A DNA stretch of 61,893 nt from Myxococcales bacterium (GTDB taxonomy: Bacteria; Myxococcota_A; Polyangia; JAHFDS01). Below the pieces are notes generated by a model. The model worked only from the letters and a program-made list of their open reading frames with translations, was not told where the DNA came from and searched no databases. The stretch's first letter is position 1. Each line of letters starts with the position of its first letter. A program made the position numbers and the translations under genes. Location of the stretch: NCBI GenBank assembly GCA_023248855.1, contig JAHFDS010000006.1:1-61893 (forward strand). Direction: 5' to 3'. Below, piece after piece: positions 18,712 to 27,674 of the stretch.

Positions 18712-20358
18712 GTGGCGTCTTCCCTCGAGAACTCAGACGCCGCGGCCGACGACGAGCACACGCACGTCGACGCGCCGCCGGGGCGTGGAGACGAGGCCCA
18801 GTCACCGCCGAGTGACGTTCTCCTGGCCCTGGGTCCCGATCCCTTGCCCGCGGGCTTCTCCGTCGGCGACTACGTCATCGAGACGCTGCTGGGTCAGGGC
18901 GGCATGGGTGCGGTCTACCGTGCCGTGCAGCCCCTCATCGAAAAGCGTGTGGCGATCAAGGTGCTCTCGCGTCAGCTCGCGGACAGCCCCGAGGCGGTCT
19001 CGCGCTTCCAGAAGGAAGCCCGCGCCGTCAACCAGATCGGCCACAAGAACATCATCGATGTCTACAACTTCGGCCAGCTTCCCGACGGCCGGCACTACTA
19101 CGTCATGGAGTTCGTGCGCGGAGACACGCTGCGCGAGCGGATCGACCGCCAGCAGGGACTGACGCTGCAGGAGGCCCTGCCGATCTTCCGCGACATCGGG
19201 CGGGCGTTGCAGGCGGCCCACGCGAAGGCGATCATCCATCGCGATCTCAAGCCCGAGAACGTGATGCTGTCCCCCGACGAGGATGGCCTGGTCGTCAAGC
19301 TGCTCGACTTCGGGGTGGCCAAGCTGCTCTCGGGCGAGCGCGCCGGCGAGAACCAGACCGAAAAAGGCATCGCGCTCGGCACGCCCAAGTACATGTCGCC
19401 CGAGCAATGCACCGGCGGCGTGGTGGACGCGCGCTCGGACCTTTATGCGATCGGCGTGATGCTCTTCGAGGCGATCGTCGGGCGCGCTCCGTTCGACGCC
19501 CCCCACTACTTCCAGATCTTCGACATGCACTTGCGCGCGTCGCGCCCGGTTCCGAGCCTGGAGGCACCGGACAAGAGGGTGCCGCCGGCGTTCGATGAGC
19601 TCGTCACGACGCTCATGGAACGCGAGCCCCAGAGCCGCCTGCAGAGCGCGCAGGACCTGCTCGAGGCGCTCGATCGGATCCAGCAGCTGGTGTTGCGCGG
19701 AGGCGCGGCGGCGCTCCCGCAGCGGCAGACGTTGCCTCCCCAATCGCACCCTCCAAAGGTCGCGGGCTCGGCGCCGAGCGGACGGATTCCGCTGCCAGTG
19801 ATGGAGCCCGCAAGTCGCGTCGCGTCCATGTACCAGTCGCTGCAGGCGCCCGTTCTCTCCACGGTCACGCTCGATCGCCTCGGTGAAGGGGGGGAGCCGC
19901 ACGCCGCAGCGCCGCAAGCATTGGCCGCCGTGGCGCCGGGGCCAATCGCGCCACTGCTGCCTGATCCGGGTCCGCTGTTGCCGATCGAGCCGCCTCCGGC
20001 GGGCGTTGTCAGCCTGCGCTTTCGCCCGGACGTGGCCCCTGACGCGCCGCCGGAGATCGAGGATTCAGGACCTGCGCGGGTGCGGCGAACGGCCTCGGCG
20101 GCCGACGCTCGGCCACCGGCGGCCGTCCCAAGCCGGGGGATCCCCGTGGCGGCGCGCGATCTGCCCCCACTGCAGCGCCCACCGGGTGGGTCTCCTTCAC
20201 CGCGTTCGACGCCCGCGGCAACACCCCCCAAGACGCCAGCCGGCTCCGTCCGCACCACCACGCCGCCCCGACCCGCAGGTCGCGGCGTCCCGGTCGCCAC
20301 GATCGTCGTCATCGGGGTGCTCACGGCGGCGCTTGCCACGTTCCTGCTCCTCAGGTAG
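18712..20358 (+). CDS. Ser/Thr protein kinase with disordered linker and C-terminal membrane anchor
   Basis: A 548-residue Hanks-type kinase. With the GTG start the kinase domain spans about 54-310: Gly-loop GQGGMGAVYR (61-70), Lys83 in VAIKV, HRDLKPEN (176-183), DFG (199-201) and GTPKYMSPEQ. All catalytic residues are intact, so it should be active. After it come about 220 residues rich in Pro and Ala, then a single membrane helix VATIVVIGVLTAALATFLLL at the extreme C-terminus, leaving no sensor outside the cell. The start is chosen because the alternative TTG at 18673 coincides with a -35 box. Substrate is unknown; rlmN follows 10 bp later on the same strand. Confidence 0.88.
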   Translation: MASSLENSDAAADDEHTHVDAPPGRGDEAQSPPSDVLLALGPDPLPAGFSVGDYVIETLLGQGGMGAVYRAVQPLIEKRVAIKVLSRQLADSPEAVSRFQKEARAVNQIGHKNIIDVYNFGQLPDGRHYYVMEFVRGDTLRERIDRQQGLTLQEALPIFRDIGRALQAAHAKAIIHRDLKPENVMLSPDEDGLVVKLLDFGVAKLLSGERAGENQTEKGIALGTPKYMSPEQCTGGVVDARSDLYAIGVMLFEAIVGRAPFDAPHYFQIFDMHLRASRPVPSLEAPDKRVPPAFDELVTTLMEREPQSRLQSAQDLLEALDRIQQLVLRGGAAALPQRQTLPPQSHPPKVAGSAPSGRIPLPVMEPASRVASMYQSLQAPVLSTVTLDRLGEGGEPHAAAPQALAAVAPGPIAPLLPDPGPLLPIEPPPAGVVSLRFRPDVAPDAPPEIEDSGPARVRRTASAADARPPAAVPSRGIPVAARDLPPLQRPPGGSPSPRSTPAATPPKTPAGSVRTTTPPRPAGRGVPVATIVVIGVLTAALATFLLLR

Positions 20359-20368
20359 GAACCCGGGG

Positions 20369-21478
20369 ATGGCGGCCGCGCTCGAACCCTCGATCGACGC
20401 TGCGGGGGCGCGAGTGTCCCTGCGTCGGCTGTCGCGTCCGGAGCTCATCGCCTTCGTCCGGGAGATCGGAGAGTCCCCGTTTCGCGCACACCAGCTGTTT
20501 CGCTGGATCCACCTGCTCGGCGCGACCCATTTCTCGGGGATGACCGATCTGTCGAAGGGGCTACGGGTAAAGCTCGAAACGACGGCGACGCTCGAGCCGC
20601 TCGCCGTCGATGTCGTGCAACAGTCGCTCGACGGCACCCGGAAGCTGCGCCTTCTCACGCGCGACGGCCACGCCATCGAGAGCGTGCTCATCCCCGATGG
20701 CGAGAAGCTCACCCAGTGCATCTCGTCGCAAGTCGGCTGCGCGCTCGATTGCACCTTCTGCGCCACCGCGACGATGGGATTCGGGCGGAACCTCGATGCC
20801 GGCGAGATCGTCGACCAGGTCTATCGCGCGCGGACCATCCTGCCGTCGGGCCGGCGCATCACGAACCTCGTCTTCATGGGGATGGGGGAGCCGCTGCACA
20901 ACTTCGTCGAGGTGGAGAGGTCGCTCGCCATCCTCATGGACGACACCGGGGCGAACTTCTCGTGCCGGAAGATCACGGTGTCGACGGCGGGCCTGGTTCC
21001 CGGTATCGAGAAGCTCGGGCGCCTGCCGATGGGACCGAACCTCGCCATCTCGCTCAACGCATCGGACGATGTCACGCGCGACATGCTGATGCCCATCAAC
21101 AAGAAGTGGCCCATCCGGGCGCTCCTCGACGCGGTGCGCGCCTACCCGCTCGATCGACGGCGCCGGGTCACCTTCGAGTATGTCCTGCTGGATGGGATCA
21201 CCGATCGCGACGAGGACGCCTCGCGCCTCGCGAAGCTCCTGCGTGGTCTCAAGTGCAAGGTCAACATCATCCCGTGGAATCCACACCCGCTCGCGCCGTA
21301 TCGACGTCCGCCGGCGGAGCGAATCGATCGTTTCCAGAACCTGCTCCGCGATGCTGGGCTGCCCGTATACCTGCGGCGACCGCGCGGCGATGACATCGAT
21401 GCGGCGTGCGGCCAGCTCGCGAGCCGCGGCGCCGAAGCTCTGGTTCCCCTGCGGGCCAGCAGGCGGACGCGCCCCTGA
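20369..21478 (+). CDS. rlmN: Dual-specificity 23S rRNA/tRNA adenine-C2 methyltransferase RlmN
   Basis: A 369-residue radical SAM enzyme that methylates C2 of A2503 in 23S rRNA and of A37 in some tRNAs. The cluster motif is CALDCTFC (CX3CX2C) followed by ATATMGFGRNL. Also present are FMGMGEPLHNF, STAGLVPGI, SLNASDD and the C-terminal DDIDAACGQL that carries the methyl-accepting Cys. CGGGG precedes the ATG. The protein ends against the convergent HEAT gene. RlmN rather than Cfr is favoured by overall length and by its housekeeping context. Confidence 0.96.
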   Translation: MAAALEPSIDAAGARVSLRRLSRPELIAFVREIGESPFRAHQLFRWIHLLGATHFSGMTDLSKGLRVKLETTATLEPLAVDVVQQSLDGTRKLRLLTRDGHAIESVLIPDGEKLTQCISSQVGCALDCTFCATATMGFGRNLDAGEIVDQVYRARTILPSGRRITNLVFMGMGEPLHNFVEVERSLAILMDDTGANFSCRKITVSTAGLVPGIEKLGRLPMGPNLAISLNASDDVTRDMLMPINKKWPIRALLDAVRAYPLDRRRRVTFEYVLLDGITDRDEDASRLAKLLRGLKCKVNIIPWNPHPLAPYRRPPAERIDRFQNLLRDAGLPVYLRRPRGDDIDAACGQLASRGAEALVPLRASRRTRP

Positions 21479-21486
21479 GGGGGGCG

Positions 21487-24400
21487 TCACTGGCGCTTCG
21501 GGTCGCGACCGAGCAGCTGGGAAAGGGCGTCCGGAGTCATTCCGGTCTCACCAGCATCATCGGCGCCAAGCGCTCGCGCCTCCGGCATCGTGGCGACCTC
21601 GGACGGCCGCAGCTTCGCCGTGGCGATCTCGGACGGCCGCAACTTCGCCGTGGCGACCTCGGACGGCCGCAGCTTCCCTCCCCCCTGGCCGAGCGCCTGG
21701 ACCTCCGCGAGCGTGGACACTTGCGACGGCTTGGGCAGAGGTCCCCCAGGGCGGAGGCGCTCCACCAGCCCTGGCCCCGCGGCTCGCTCGATCGACCGCG
21801 ACTGAACCCTGGCGACCGCACGGGTAGGTGGCTCTGCGATGGGAGGACGCGCCTCCGGCTGGGTGGCCTCACCGCCGAACTCCTGTTCGTCATCGTCTGG
21901 TGGAGGCGCCAGGGGTGGCGGTTCCGCGATGCTCCGGACCTCCAATTCGTCCAGGTCGTCCGGGGGCTCGTCCATCACGAGGTCGAGGTCGGCGGCCGAG
22001 AGCTCGATGGTGCGCGAAGGCTCTGCTGCCTCCGCTGCCCTTGGCGGCGGCTGGATGCGCCGCGCGAGTGGGGTCTGCTCCGGCAAGGGCCCGTCCTGGG
22101 CGGGGGCCGGACGCGTGGGCGCAAGCGCCTTGTGGACGGCGGTCGGCGAGCCGAGCCGCACGACGGCGCGGCCCACTCGCTCGTCGAGGATTCGCGAGGA
22201 GAGCGGTCGCGCCTCGACCAGTGCCTTGGGAACCGACCGTGCTCCCGTGACCGTCTGATGCCCCTCGCGCAGCTCGATGTGCTCGATTGCGTGGCTGACC
22301 GCCGTCACGACGGGCGCGAGCGACTGCAGCGTCGCCGCGCGTTCCACGAGATCGGGGAGCACCGCGCGCAGCGCGTGCAGGGCCCGGCGACTTCCCGAAA
22401 GGCCGAGCACCTCCGCCAGCGCCAGGAGAACGCGATCGGTAGGCAGCGGCTCGCCAGGCTGCACCCATGCGATCACCCGCTCGGACAGCGTCCGATCGAG
22501 GTCGCCGGCCGTCCGCCGTTCGCTCTCCGAGAGGCCCGAATACAAGCGTAGTGCGGCGAACGCATGCGCCTCACTCTTACGCGCCTCGGCGGAGGCCAGG
22601 AACTCGAGGTATCCGGCCAGCGCCCGCGGATCGGTCGATCCGAAGACAGCAAGGTTGGCGGCAGCGCGAATGCGCACAGCCTGGGCCTCGTCCGCGAGCG
22701 CATCGAGCAATGCGGGCTCCGCCTCCTGTCCGGTGATTCGGACCAAGAAAGAGAGCGCCGCCTCGCGGACGCGCGGGTGGTCGTGGGCAAGGTTGCGTCT
22801 CGCGTCGGAGGCCGCTTCGCGGATCCCCAGGGTGGTCGCGAGCACGAGCATGTTGCGGGTCACGTACCAGGGGGCATCGCGCTCGCCCAGGGAGTGCAGG
22901 ATCGGCATGTACGCGGCATCGCCCTGCTCTACGAGAAGTCGCAAGGCCAGCTCCCGGACGGCGCGGTGCTCGCTCTGGCGCACGCAGGCGAGCAACGGCG
23001 CGATCGCCCGGCCTCCTGCGTATCGCAGGAGCGCGCCCGCCGCGTCGCGCTCGGTCGCCTCGACCAGCCGCAGAGCAAGCTGCGACAGCACTTCGGGCAG
23101 GAAGATCTGCTCGAGCAGGCGGTCGTACAGAGACTGAGCCGTCGGGGCGTCCAGCAGCGTGTCCTCGAGGAGCCGCGCGGCCTCGCGCAGCCGGCACGCG
23201 GCCACGAGCAAGCGCACGGCCTTGCCACGGACACCGAGCGCGGCCTCGGTATCGCGCCCGCCGCCCGCCGGCACTGCCGGGATCGACTCCTTCCTGCGGA
23301 GCCGGTCGTTGATGCGTTCTGCAGCCAGCCACTCGCCGAGCTCGCCAGGGATCGTCTGGGGGTCGACGTGCTCCCGGAGCTTCGCGAGCGCAGCCGGTGC
23401 CTCGGGAGACTGCCCTTCGAGCAGGTGGATGCAGAGCTCGGTGAGCGCCCGCCGCGCGCTCTCGCTGCTCGCGACCGAGAGCGAGAGCTGGCCCACCACC
23501 TCGGCGACGAACCGTTCGGGCACCAGGCTCGCGATGACCCGGGTCAACGACTGGCCGCGCAGCTCCTCGGTCTTGGCGGCCTCGATGAGATCAGCCTGCT
23601 CGAGCACCAGCGTGTACGTATCGGCGTCCCCGATGGCGCGCATCGCATCGGTGACCGTCTGGATGCGGGCCTCGACCAGTTGCGCGGCGTCGGCGTCGCG
23701 CATGATCGGTATCGAGCGGAGGTCCTTGCGCAGGCGTTCGATCAGCATGCGCACGCGCCACGGCAGCTGGCCCTCGCGGCCCACGCTGGTCTCCGAGAAC
23801 GCCACCGCCACGCCCATGACCCTCTTCTCGTGAAGCGAGCGAGCCATGCGCCTGGCGCGCTCTTCCGAGCCAACGGTCGAGGGCATCGGTCGGCCGAGCA
23901 GCTCCGCAAACGTGACCAGGTCCTCGCGGCTCGCCGTCGCGTCGATCTGCACCGACGTGACCTCGCTGCGCTCTAGCGCCTCGACGAGCCGTTGCGTGAG
24001 CTGCGCCGTGTCCGGCCCGCGCAGCGTGTCCGACAGCAGCACCCGAAAGGATGTGACACCCGCGCACGCGAGCTCCCAGGCTGGCTCACGCGAGAGCAGC
24101 AGCTCCCCCGATCCGTGGGTGACATCGCGTAGCGCGTCGGTGAGCGCACGACCATCGGCCTCACGTCCGTCGGCACGGGCGCGCAGGCTCGAGCGGATGA
24201 GCGCGCGCACGAAGCCGTCCACAGCGGTCGCAGCCTGCGGCGGCACGGATCGCGACAGCGCGATCTCGCGCGCGGTGGATGGTCGCATGACGGCGCGCGT
24301 CACCGCGGGCTCCGGTGGCGGCGGGGCCTTGGTGGGCTCTGGCGCCGGCTCCGCTGGCGCGGCAGCCACCAGCCGGCGGGCTCCGCCCGATGGAGGGAGC

Positions 24401-24741
24401 GTCGGGGCGCCGATGATGGTCGAACGTCGCTGGAGCGCACGCTGCACGGCACGGCCGAGCACGTCCGGCTCGAGGATCACGAGTCGAGCTCCGGCGGGTT
24501 CCGTGAGCTTGATCTCGGTACGCAGCAGCACACGGCCCACCACGGGCAGCTGGAGCACGAGGTTGCAGGAATCCCCCGGACCCAGATCGGTGTCGACGTC
24601 CACGTCGATGCGGAGGTCACGCAGCGCACGATCGAAGTCGGCGCGGAGCGCCTCACGGGTCGCGTAATCGACCTGGACCCTGCCCTCTCCGCCCGTGCAG
24701 GTGCGGCCCTCCAGCGGGGGATCGAGCGCCGAGCCCTCCAC
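21487..24741 (-). CDS. Large HEAT-repeat protein with N-terminal PilZ-like domain
   Basis: A 1084-residue protein without signal peptide or membrane helix. Residues about 22-95 (DYATREALRADFDRALRDL, then GPGDSCNLVLQLPVVGRVLL) look like the PilZ-related paralogous domain expanded in myxobacteria. A Pro/Ala linker follows at about 120-165. Residues about 450-780 are rows of alpha-helical HEAT-type repeats, for example DHPRVREAALSFLVRITGQ and EAQAVRIRAAANLAVFGS. The last 200 residues are disordered and include three 10-residue repeats around KLRPSE. It starts with GTG six bases after the membrane-protein gene, so the two are probably co-transcribed. A scaffold or regulatory role is plausible; no catalytic motif is visible. 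Confidence 0.68.
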   Translation of the reverse strand: MEGSALDPPLEGRTCTGGEGRVQVDYATREALRADFDRALRDLRIDVDVDTDLGPGDSCNLVLQLPVVGRVLLRTEIKLTEPAGARLVILEPDVLGRAVQRALQRRSTIIGAPTLPPSGGARRLVAAAPAEPAPEPTKAPPPPEPAVTRAVMRPSTAREIALSRSVPPQAATAVDGFVRALIRSSLRARADGREADGRALTDALRDVTHGSGELLLSREPAWELACAGVTSFRVLLSDTLRGPDTAQLTQRLVEALERSEVTSVQIDATASREDLVTFAELLGRPMPSTVGSEERARRMARSLHEKRVMGVAVAFSETSVGREGQLPWRVRMLIERLRKDLRSIPIMRDADAAQLVEARIQTVTDAMRAIGDADTYTLVLEQADLIEAAKTEELRGQSLTRVIASLVPERFVAEVVGQLSLSVASSESARRALTELCIHLLEGQSPEAPAALAKLREHVDPQTIPGELGEWLAAERINDRLRRKESIPAVPAGGGRDTEAALGVRGKAVRLLVAACRLREAARLLEDTLLDAPTAQSLYDRLLEQIFLPEVLSQLALRLVEATERDAAGALLRYAGGRAIAPLLACVRQSEHRAVRELALRLLVEQGDAAYMPILHSLGERDAPWYVTRNMLVLATTLGIREAASDARRNLAHDHPRVREAALSFLVRITGQEAEPALLDALADEAQAVRIRAAANLAVFGSTDPRALAGYLEFLASAEARKSEAHAFAALRLYSGLSESERRTAGDLDRTLSERVIAWVQPGEPLPTDRVLLALAEVLGLSGSRRALHALRAVLPDLVERAATLQSLAPVVTAVSHAIEHIELREGHQTVTGARSVPKALVEARPLSSRILDERVGRAVVRLGSPTAVHKALAPTRPAPAQDGPLPEQTPLARRIQPPPRAAEAAEPSRTIELSAADLDLVMDEPPDDLDELEVRSIAEPPPLAPPPDDDEQEFGGEATQPEARPPIAEPPTRAVARVQSRSIERAAGPGLVERLRPGGPLPKPSQVSTLAEVQALGQGGGKLRPSEVATAKLRPSEIATAKLRPSEVATMPEARALGADDAGETGMTPDALSQLLGRDPKRQ
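21590..21675 (-). repeat. 30-bp coding tandem repeat (three units)
   Basis: Three near-identical 30-bp units, the third incomplete, encode KLRPSEVATA, KLRPSEIATA and KLRPSEVATM near the C-terminus of the HEAT protein. The units differ by only one or two bases, suggesting recent duplication. The peptide may be a short binding motif in a disordered tail. Confidence 0.88.
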
Positions 24742-24747
24742 AGTCGG

Positions 24748-25512
24748 CTAGGGTCTCCGGCGAGCCCGGAGCCAGCGGACGGCTGGCGCGCCGATGGGCG
24801 CGAGGGCCACGGTGAGAGCGGCCACCGCCACGAGCCGCGCGGATCCGACCCAGGCCAGCGAGTCGATGGCAGCGCCCTGAACCACGTTGTCGTAGGAGAA
24901 CCAGTCCGGCCAGGGGGTCCCCGGCGCGACCAGCAGGAGCACGGGTGCACCGACGAGCGCGACCAGACCCCAGGTGCGCCCGCGAACCAGCGCACCGAGA
25001 CCGATGCTGGTCACCGCGAGGGCGGCCACGGCGAGCAGCAGGCCCTGCCCTTCCCGCGGAGCGAGCGCGAAGGCGATGAGAGACGGCAACGCGGACGCCG
25101 TTCGCGTGACCGTCTTGCCCAGCCGGCGCTTGCCCTCCTCATCGAGGCCGAGCCGGGACGCGGCGCCAGGACGCAGCTCGTACAGCTCCGCCATGTCGCG
25201 CCCGAGCAGCGCCACCACGACCAGCCCGTGCGAGATGCCGTAGAAGATCAAGAACGGGCTCAGCCCACTGGCCAGACCGAAGGCGGCGGTCACGAGCCCG
25301 GACCAGCCGATACCGGTGGCGAACCAGCGCGCCCAGAACCATCCCGCTCCGAGGGCGAAGAACGCGGTCACATAACAGGCGCCGAGGCCCCATAGCAGCG
25401 GTCTCAGCTCGTCGGGGGCCAAGAGGGAGACCGCCGTGTAGAGCGATCCGAAGAACCCGAGCGACGCGAGCGCCAGCGCGCGTCGTTCGCCCACGAGGGA
25501 GGGAAGGCGCAT
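24748..25512 (-). CDS. Polytopic membrane protein, function unknown
   Basis: A 254-residue hydrophobic protein with about six to seven predicted membrane helices, such as ALASLGFFGSLYTAVSLL, GLVTAAFGLASGLSPFLIFY and the C-terminal LVAVAALTVALAPIG. A charged cytoplasmic loop in the middle contains RLGLDEEGKRRLGKTVTR. The ATG at 25512 is chosen because a perfect TATAAT lies six bases upstream and the longer frame would run into the neighbouring gene. I do not recognise the family. It is followed after six bases by the HEAT-repeat gene, with which it may act. Confidence 0.7.
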   Translation of the reverse strand: MRLPSLVGERRALALASLGFFGSLYTAVSLLAPDELRPLLWGLGACYVTAFFALGAGWFWARWFATGIGWSGLVTAAFGLASGLSPFLIFYGISHGLVVVALLGRDMAELYELRPGAASRLGLDEEGKRRLGKTVTRTASALPSLIAFALAPREGQGLLLAVAALAVTSIGLGALVRGRTWGLVALVGAPVLLLVAPGTPWPDWFSYDNVVQGAAIDSLAWVGSARLVAVAALTVALAPIGAPAVRWLRARRRP

Positions 25513-25518
25513 GCCCTC

Positions 25519-25524
25519 ATTATA
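25519..25524 (-). promoter_or_regulatory. Consensus -10 box placed for a leaderless transcript
   Basis: A perfect TATAAT on the minus strand is separated by six bases (GAGGGC) from the ATG at 25512. Those purines are too close to the ATG to work as a Shine-Dalgarno. No clear -35 box is visible 17 or 18 bp upstream. Confidence 0.55.
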
Positions 25525-25555
25525 CGCTGCAAATCTGGCGCAGGCGGAGGCGCCC

Positions 25556-27487
25556 TCAGGGACCGGCGTCCACCTGCACCGACACCGTTCCCACCTTGCC
25601 ACCGCCAGGCTCCCCGCGGGCGTCGATCCGATCGGACGGCACGCCCGCGCGAGCGAGCTCGTCCCGGATCAGCCGTGCCCGCGCGTCGGCAAGCTCGTCA
25701 CCCGTCCGGGCGCCGCGCACGCGGACGAGGACGCGACGCCATTCAGGATGGGCGAGCAGAGCATCGGCGAGCTCGTCGAGGATGGCGCCGCTGCCCTTGC
25801 CCAGGCGCGCCCGCTTGCCCTGCCACAGCACCGGCCGCACGAAGAGCAGACGCCCGGAGGCCACCCCCACGAGGGGCTCGCCACGACGCGAAAGGACGAG
25901 CTCCAAGGGTTGCGGGTCCGCGTCGGAGACCTCGACGGTGCGCGCACGCAAGAGGTGCCCGTCTGCGCGCGCCCGCAGCAGCCAGCGTCCCGGCGCGAGC
26001 ACCACCTGAAACACGCCCCCAGCCCCCACCGCCACCGAGGCCATGTCGCCCGATCCAGCGAGGGGGGTCGCATCGACCTGCCCCACGAGCGGTCCGTCCT
26101 TGTCGGCGAGGCGCCCGCGCAGGGTGAAAGTGCGCGCGCGCGGGGCCAGGCGAACCTCGATCGCAGCGTCCTGACCGGCCTCGATGCGCGCCTCCGCGGT
26201 GCTCGGCTCGAAGCCGGGGGCTCTGGCCACAAGGTGAACGACGCCCGGGGACAGCGGCGGCGCGCGGAACCGTCCATCGTCATTCGTCGCCAGTCGGCCG
26301 ATTCCAGGCAGCTCGAGGATCGCATCGGCGAGCGGCGCTCCGGTGTCCGCCCGAACGACGATCCCCGCCACTCGGCCGGTCGGAGCAACGGCCGGCCCAG
26401 GAGGCGGCGGCGGGGTCGGCGCCCGCTGGGTCACCCGCACGGTGCGCACCACGCGCAGGGGTGGCGCGAGCGGGTCGAACGCGTAGGCCACGCCCAGGAG
26501 CACGTTCCAGGGCAACTGGGGCGGGCCGAACGCGAAGCCTGGGCTTCCCAGCCCCAGCTCCACACCGGCATCGATCGACAGCGATGGGGTCAAGTGCCCC
26601 CGGAGGCCGAGGATCATCGTCTGCGCGACCCGGCCGTCGACCGCGGTGCGAAACGTCGGATCCTGGGTGAACGCTCGCTCGGCCTCGCCGGTCGCCACCT
26701 CGAGGTGGTACTCGACGATGGGCGTCAAGCGCGCCCGGGCGCCGAGCGCGATCGGCAGGTCGAAGCCGAGGCCCAGGTGAAACCGGCTCGGGCGCAGGCG
26801 GTAGTGGAACGTGACCACCTGTCGCGCCACCGGGGTCTTCGTGGCGAGGGCGATGAGGCCGCGCGAGTTGTCGATGATCTGGCCCATCACGACGTGCAGG
26901 CGCAGCGGAAGCGGCGATCCCAGCCGCTCGGCCGACACGTCCAGCACGCCCGTGAAGGAGTAGCTCGTCGCGGTGCCGTCGATCGACAGGCCCCCGGGCG
27001 AACCGAGCAGCGCGAGATCGGTGACGAGGCCCACGCTGGCTGCGCCCACTTCCGCCGCGACCTTCAGGCCGAAAATCGCGTCGGTGATGCTGGTCGTCAG
27101 GCGCGCGTCGGCGTCAGTCTCGCCGCCGAGCGGCGAGCGCACGTTGTGGTTCGTCGCGCTCGATACGACGGCGAAGGTCTCCAGCCAGCCGAGGAGGTTG
27201 GCTCCGAGGACGAGGCGAGCCGCGGTGCGATCGTGATGGTCGCCGACGACGAGGAAGCTGTGGCCGGCAAACAGCTCGCCCCGCAGCGCGAGGCGCACCT
27301 GGCCGGCGACGCCGAGCTCCGCAGTCGGCAGCCGGAACAGGCCGCTGGTCCCGCCCAGGGACGGCTCGACCAGCGTGCGCGTCGGCAGGGGCGGGACCTC
27401 CTCCGAGACCTCCTGCGAGATCACCAGAGGCGAGTCGGCGCGCGCCGGCGCAGCGAGGAGGACCAGGGCGAGCACGAGCGAGCGCAC
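25556..27487 (-). CDS. Outer-membrane barrel protein with carboxypeptidase-regulatory and OmpA-like domains
   Basis: A 643-residue exported protein. The GTG start gives a signal peptide VRSLVLALVLLAAPARA followed by Asp18. Residues about 40-390 alternate polar and hydrophobic residues with many aromatic ends, as in a beta-barrel (for example LPLRLHVVMGQIIDNSRGLI). A Pro-rich hinge follows, then a carboxypeptidase-regulatory-like beta-sandwich (VAGIVVRADTGAPLADAIL) and a second related one. The last 90 residues resemble an OmpA C-terminal peptidoglycan-binding fold, ending ARARLIRDELARAGVPSDRI, but the usual GHTD motif is replaced by VRGARTGD. It may tether the outer membrane to the wall. No partner is encoded alongside except the divergent small gene. 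Confidence 0.72.
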   Translation of the reverse strand: MRSLVLALVLLAAPARADSPLVISQEVSEEVPPLPTRTLVEPSLGGTSGLFRLPTAELGVAGQVRLALRGELFAGHSFLVVGDHHDRTAARLVLGANLLGWLETFAVVSSATNHNVRSPLGGETDADARLTTSITDAIFGLKVAAEVGAASVGLVTDLALLGSPGGLSIDGTATSYSFTGVLDVSAERLGSPLPLRLHVVMGQIIDNSRGLIALATKTPVARQVVTFHYRLRPSRFHLGLGFDLPIALGARARLTPIVEYHLEVATGEAERAFTQDPTFRTAVDGRVAQTMILGLRGHLTPSLSIDAGVELGLGSPGFAFGPPQLPWNVLLGVAYAFDPLAPPLRVVRTVRVTQRAPTPPPPPGPAVAPTGRVAGIVVRADTGAPLADAILELPGIGRLATNDDGRFRAPPLSPGVVHLVARAPGFEPSTAEARIEAGQDAAIEVRLAPRARTFTLRGRLADKDGPLVGQVDATPLAGSGDMASVAVGAGGVFQVVLAPGRWLLRARADGHLLRARTVEVSDADPQPLELVLSRRGEPLVGVASGRLLFVRPVLWQGKRARLGKGSGAILDELADALLAHPEWRRVLVRVRGARTGDELADARARLIRDELARAGVPSDRIDARGEPGGGKVGTVSVQVDAGP

Positions 27488-27493
27488 CTGCGG

Positions 27494-27499
27494 ACTGTA
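27494..27499 (-). promoter_or_regulatory. -10 box placed for a leaderless transcript of the barrel gene
   Basis: TACAGT on the minus strand ends six bases before the GTG at 27487, the same geometry as at dapA, prs and the 25512 gene. No convincing -35 box is seen. Confidence 0.42.
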
Positions 27500-27636
27500 A
27501 CCGCATGCGCTCGGGTGCGCTGACCCAGCGTGCCCAGGGTGCAGAATCCCCGGCGGCGGCCGAGCGGCCGGCGGCATTCGCCGCAACTGACTGATTCCCT
27601 GCGGTCACAGCGCCACCGTTTCGCGTGGCGAGAAGA

Positions 27637-27665
27637 TTGTCCGCTCGCCCGGGCGGCCCTAGGAT
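27637..27665 (+). promoter_or_regulatory. Promoter of the orphan small gene at 27675
   Basis: TTGTCC and TAGGAT (each 4 of 6 to consensus) are separated by exactly 17 bp; TAGGAT ends nine bases before the ATG. The predicted transcript would have a leader of only a few bases. No Shine-Dalgarno is present. Confidence 0.5.
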
Positions 27666-27674
27666 CAGCCAAGA

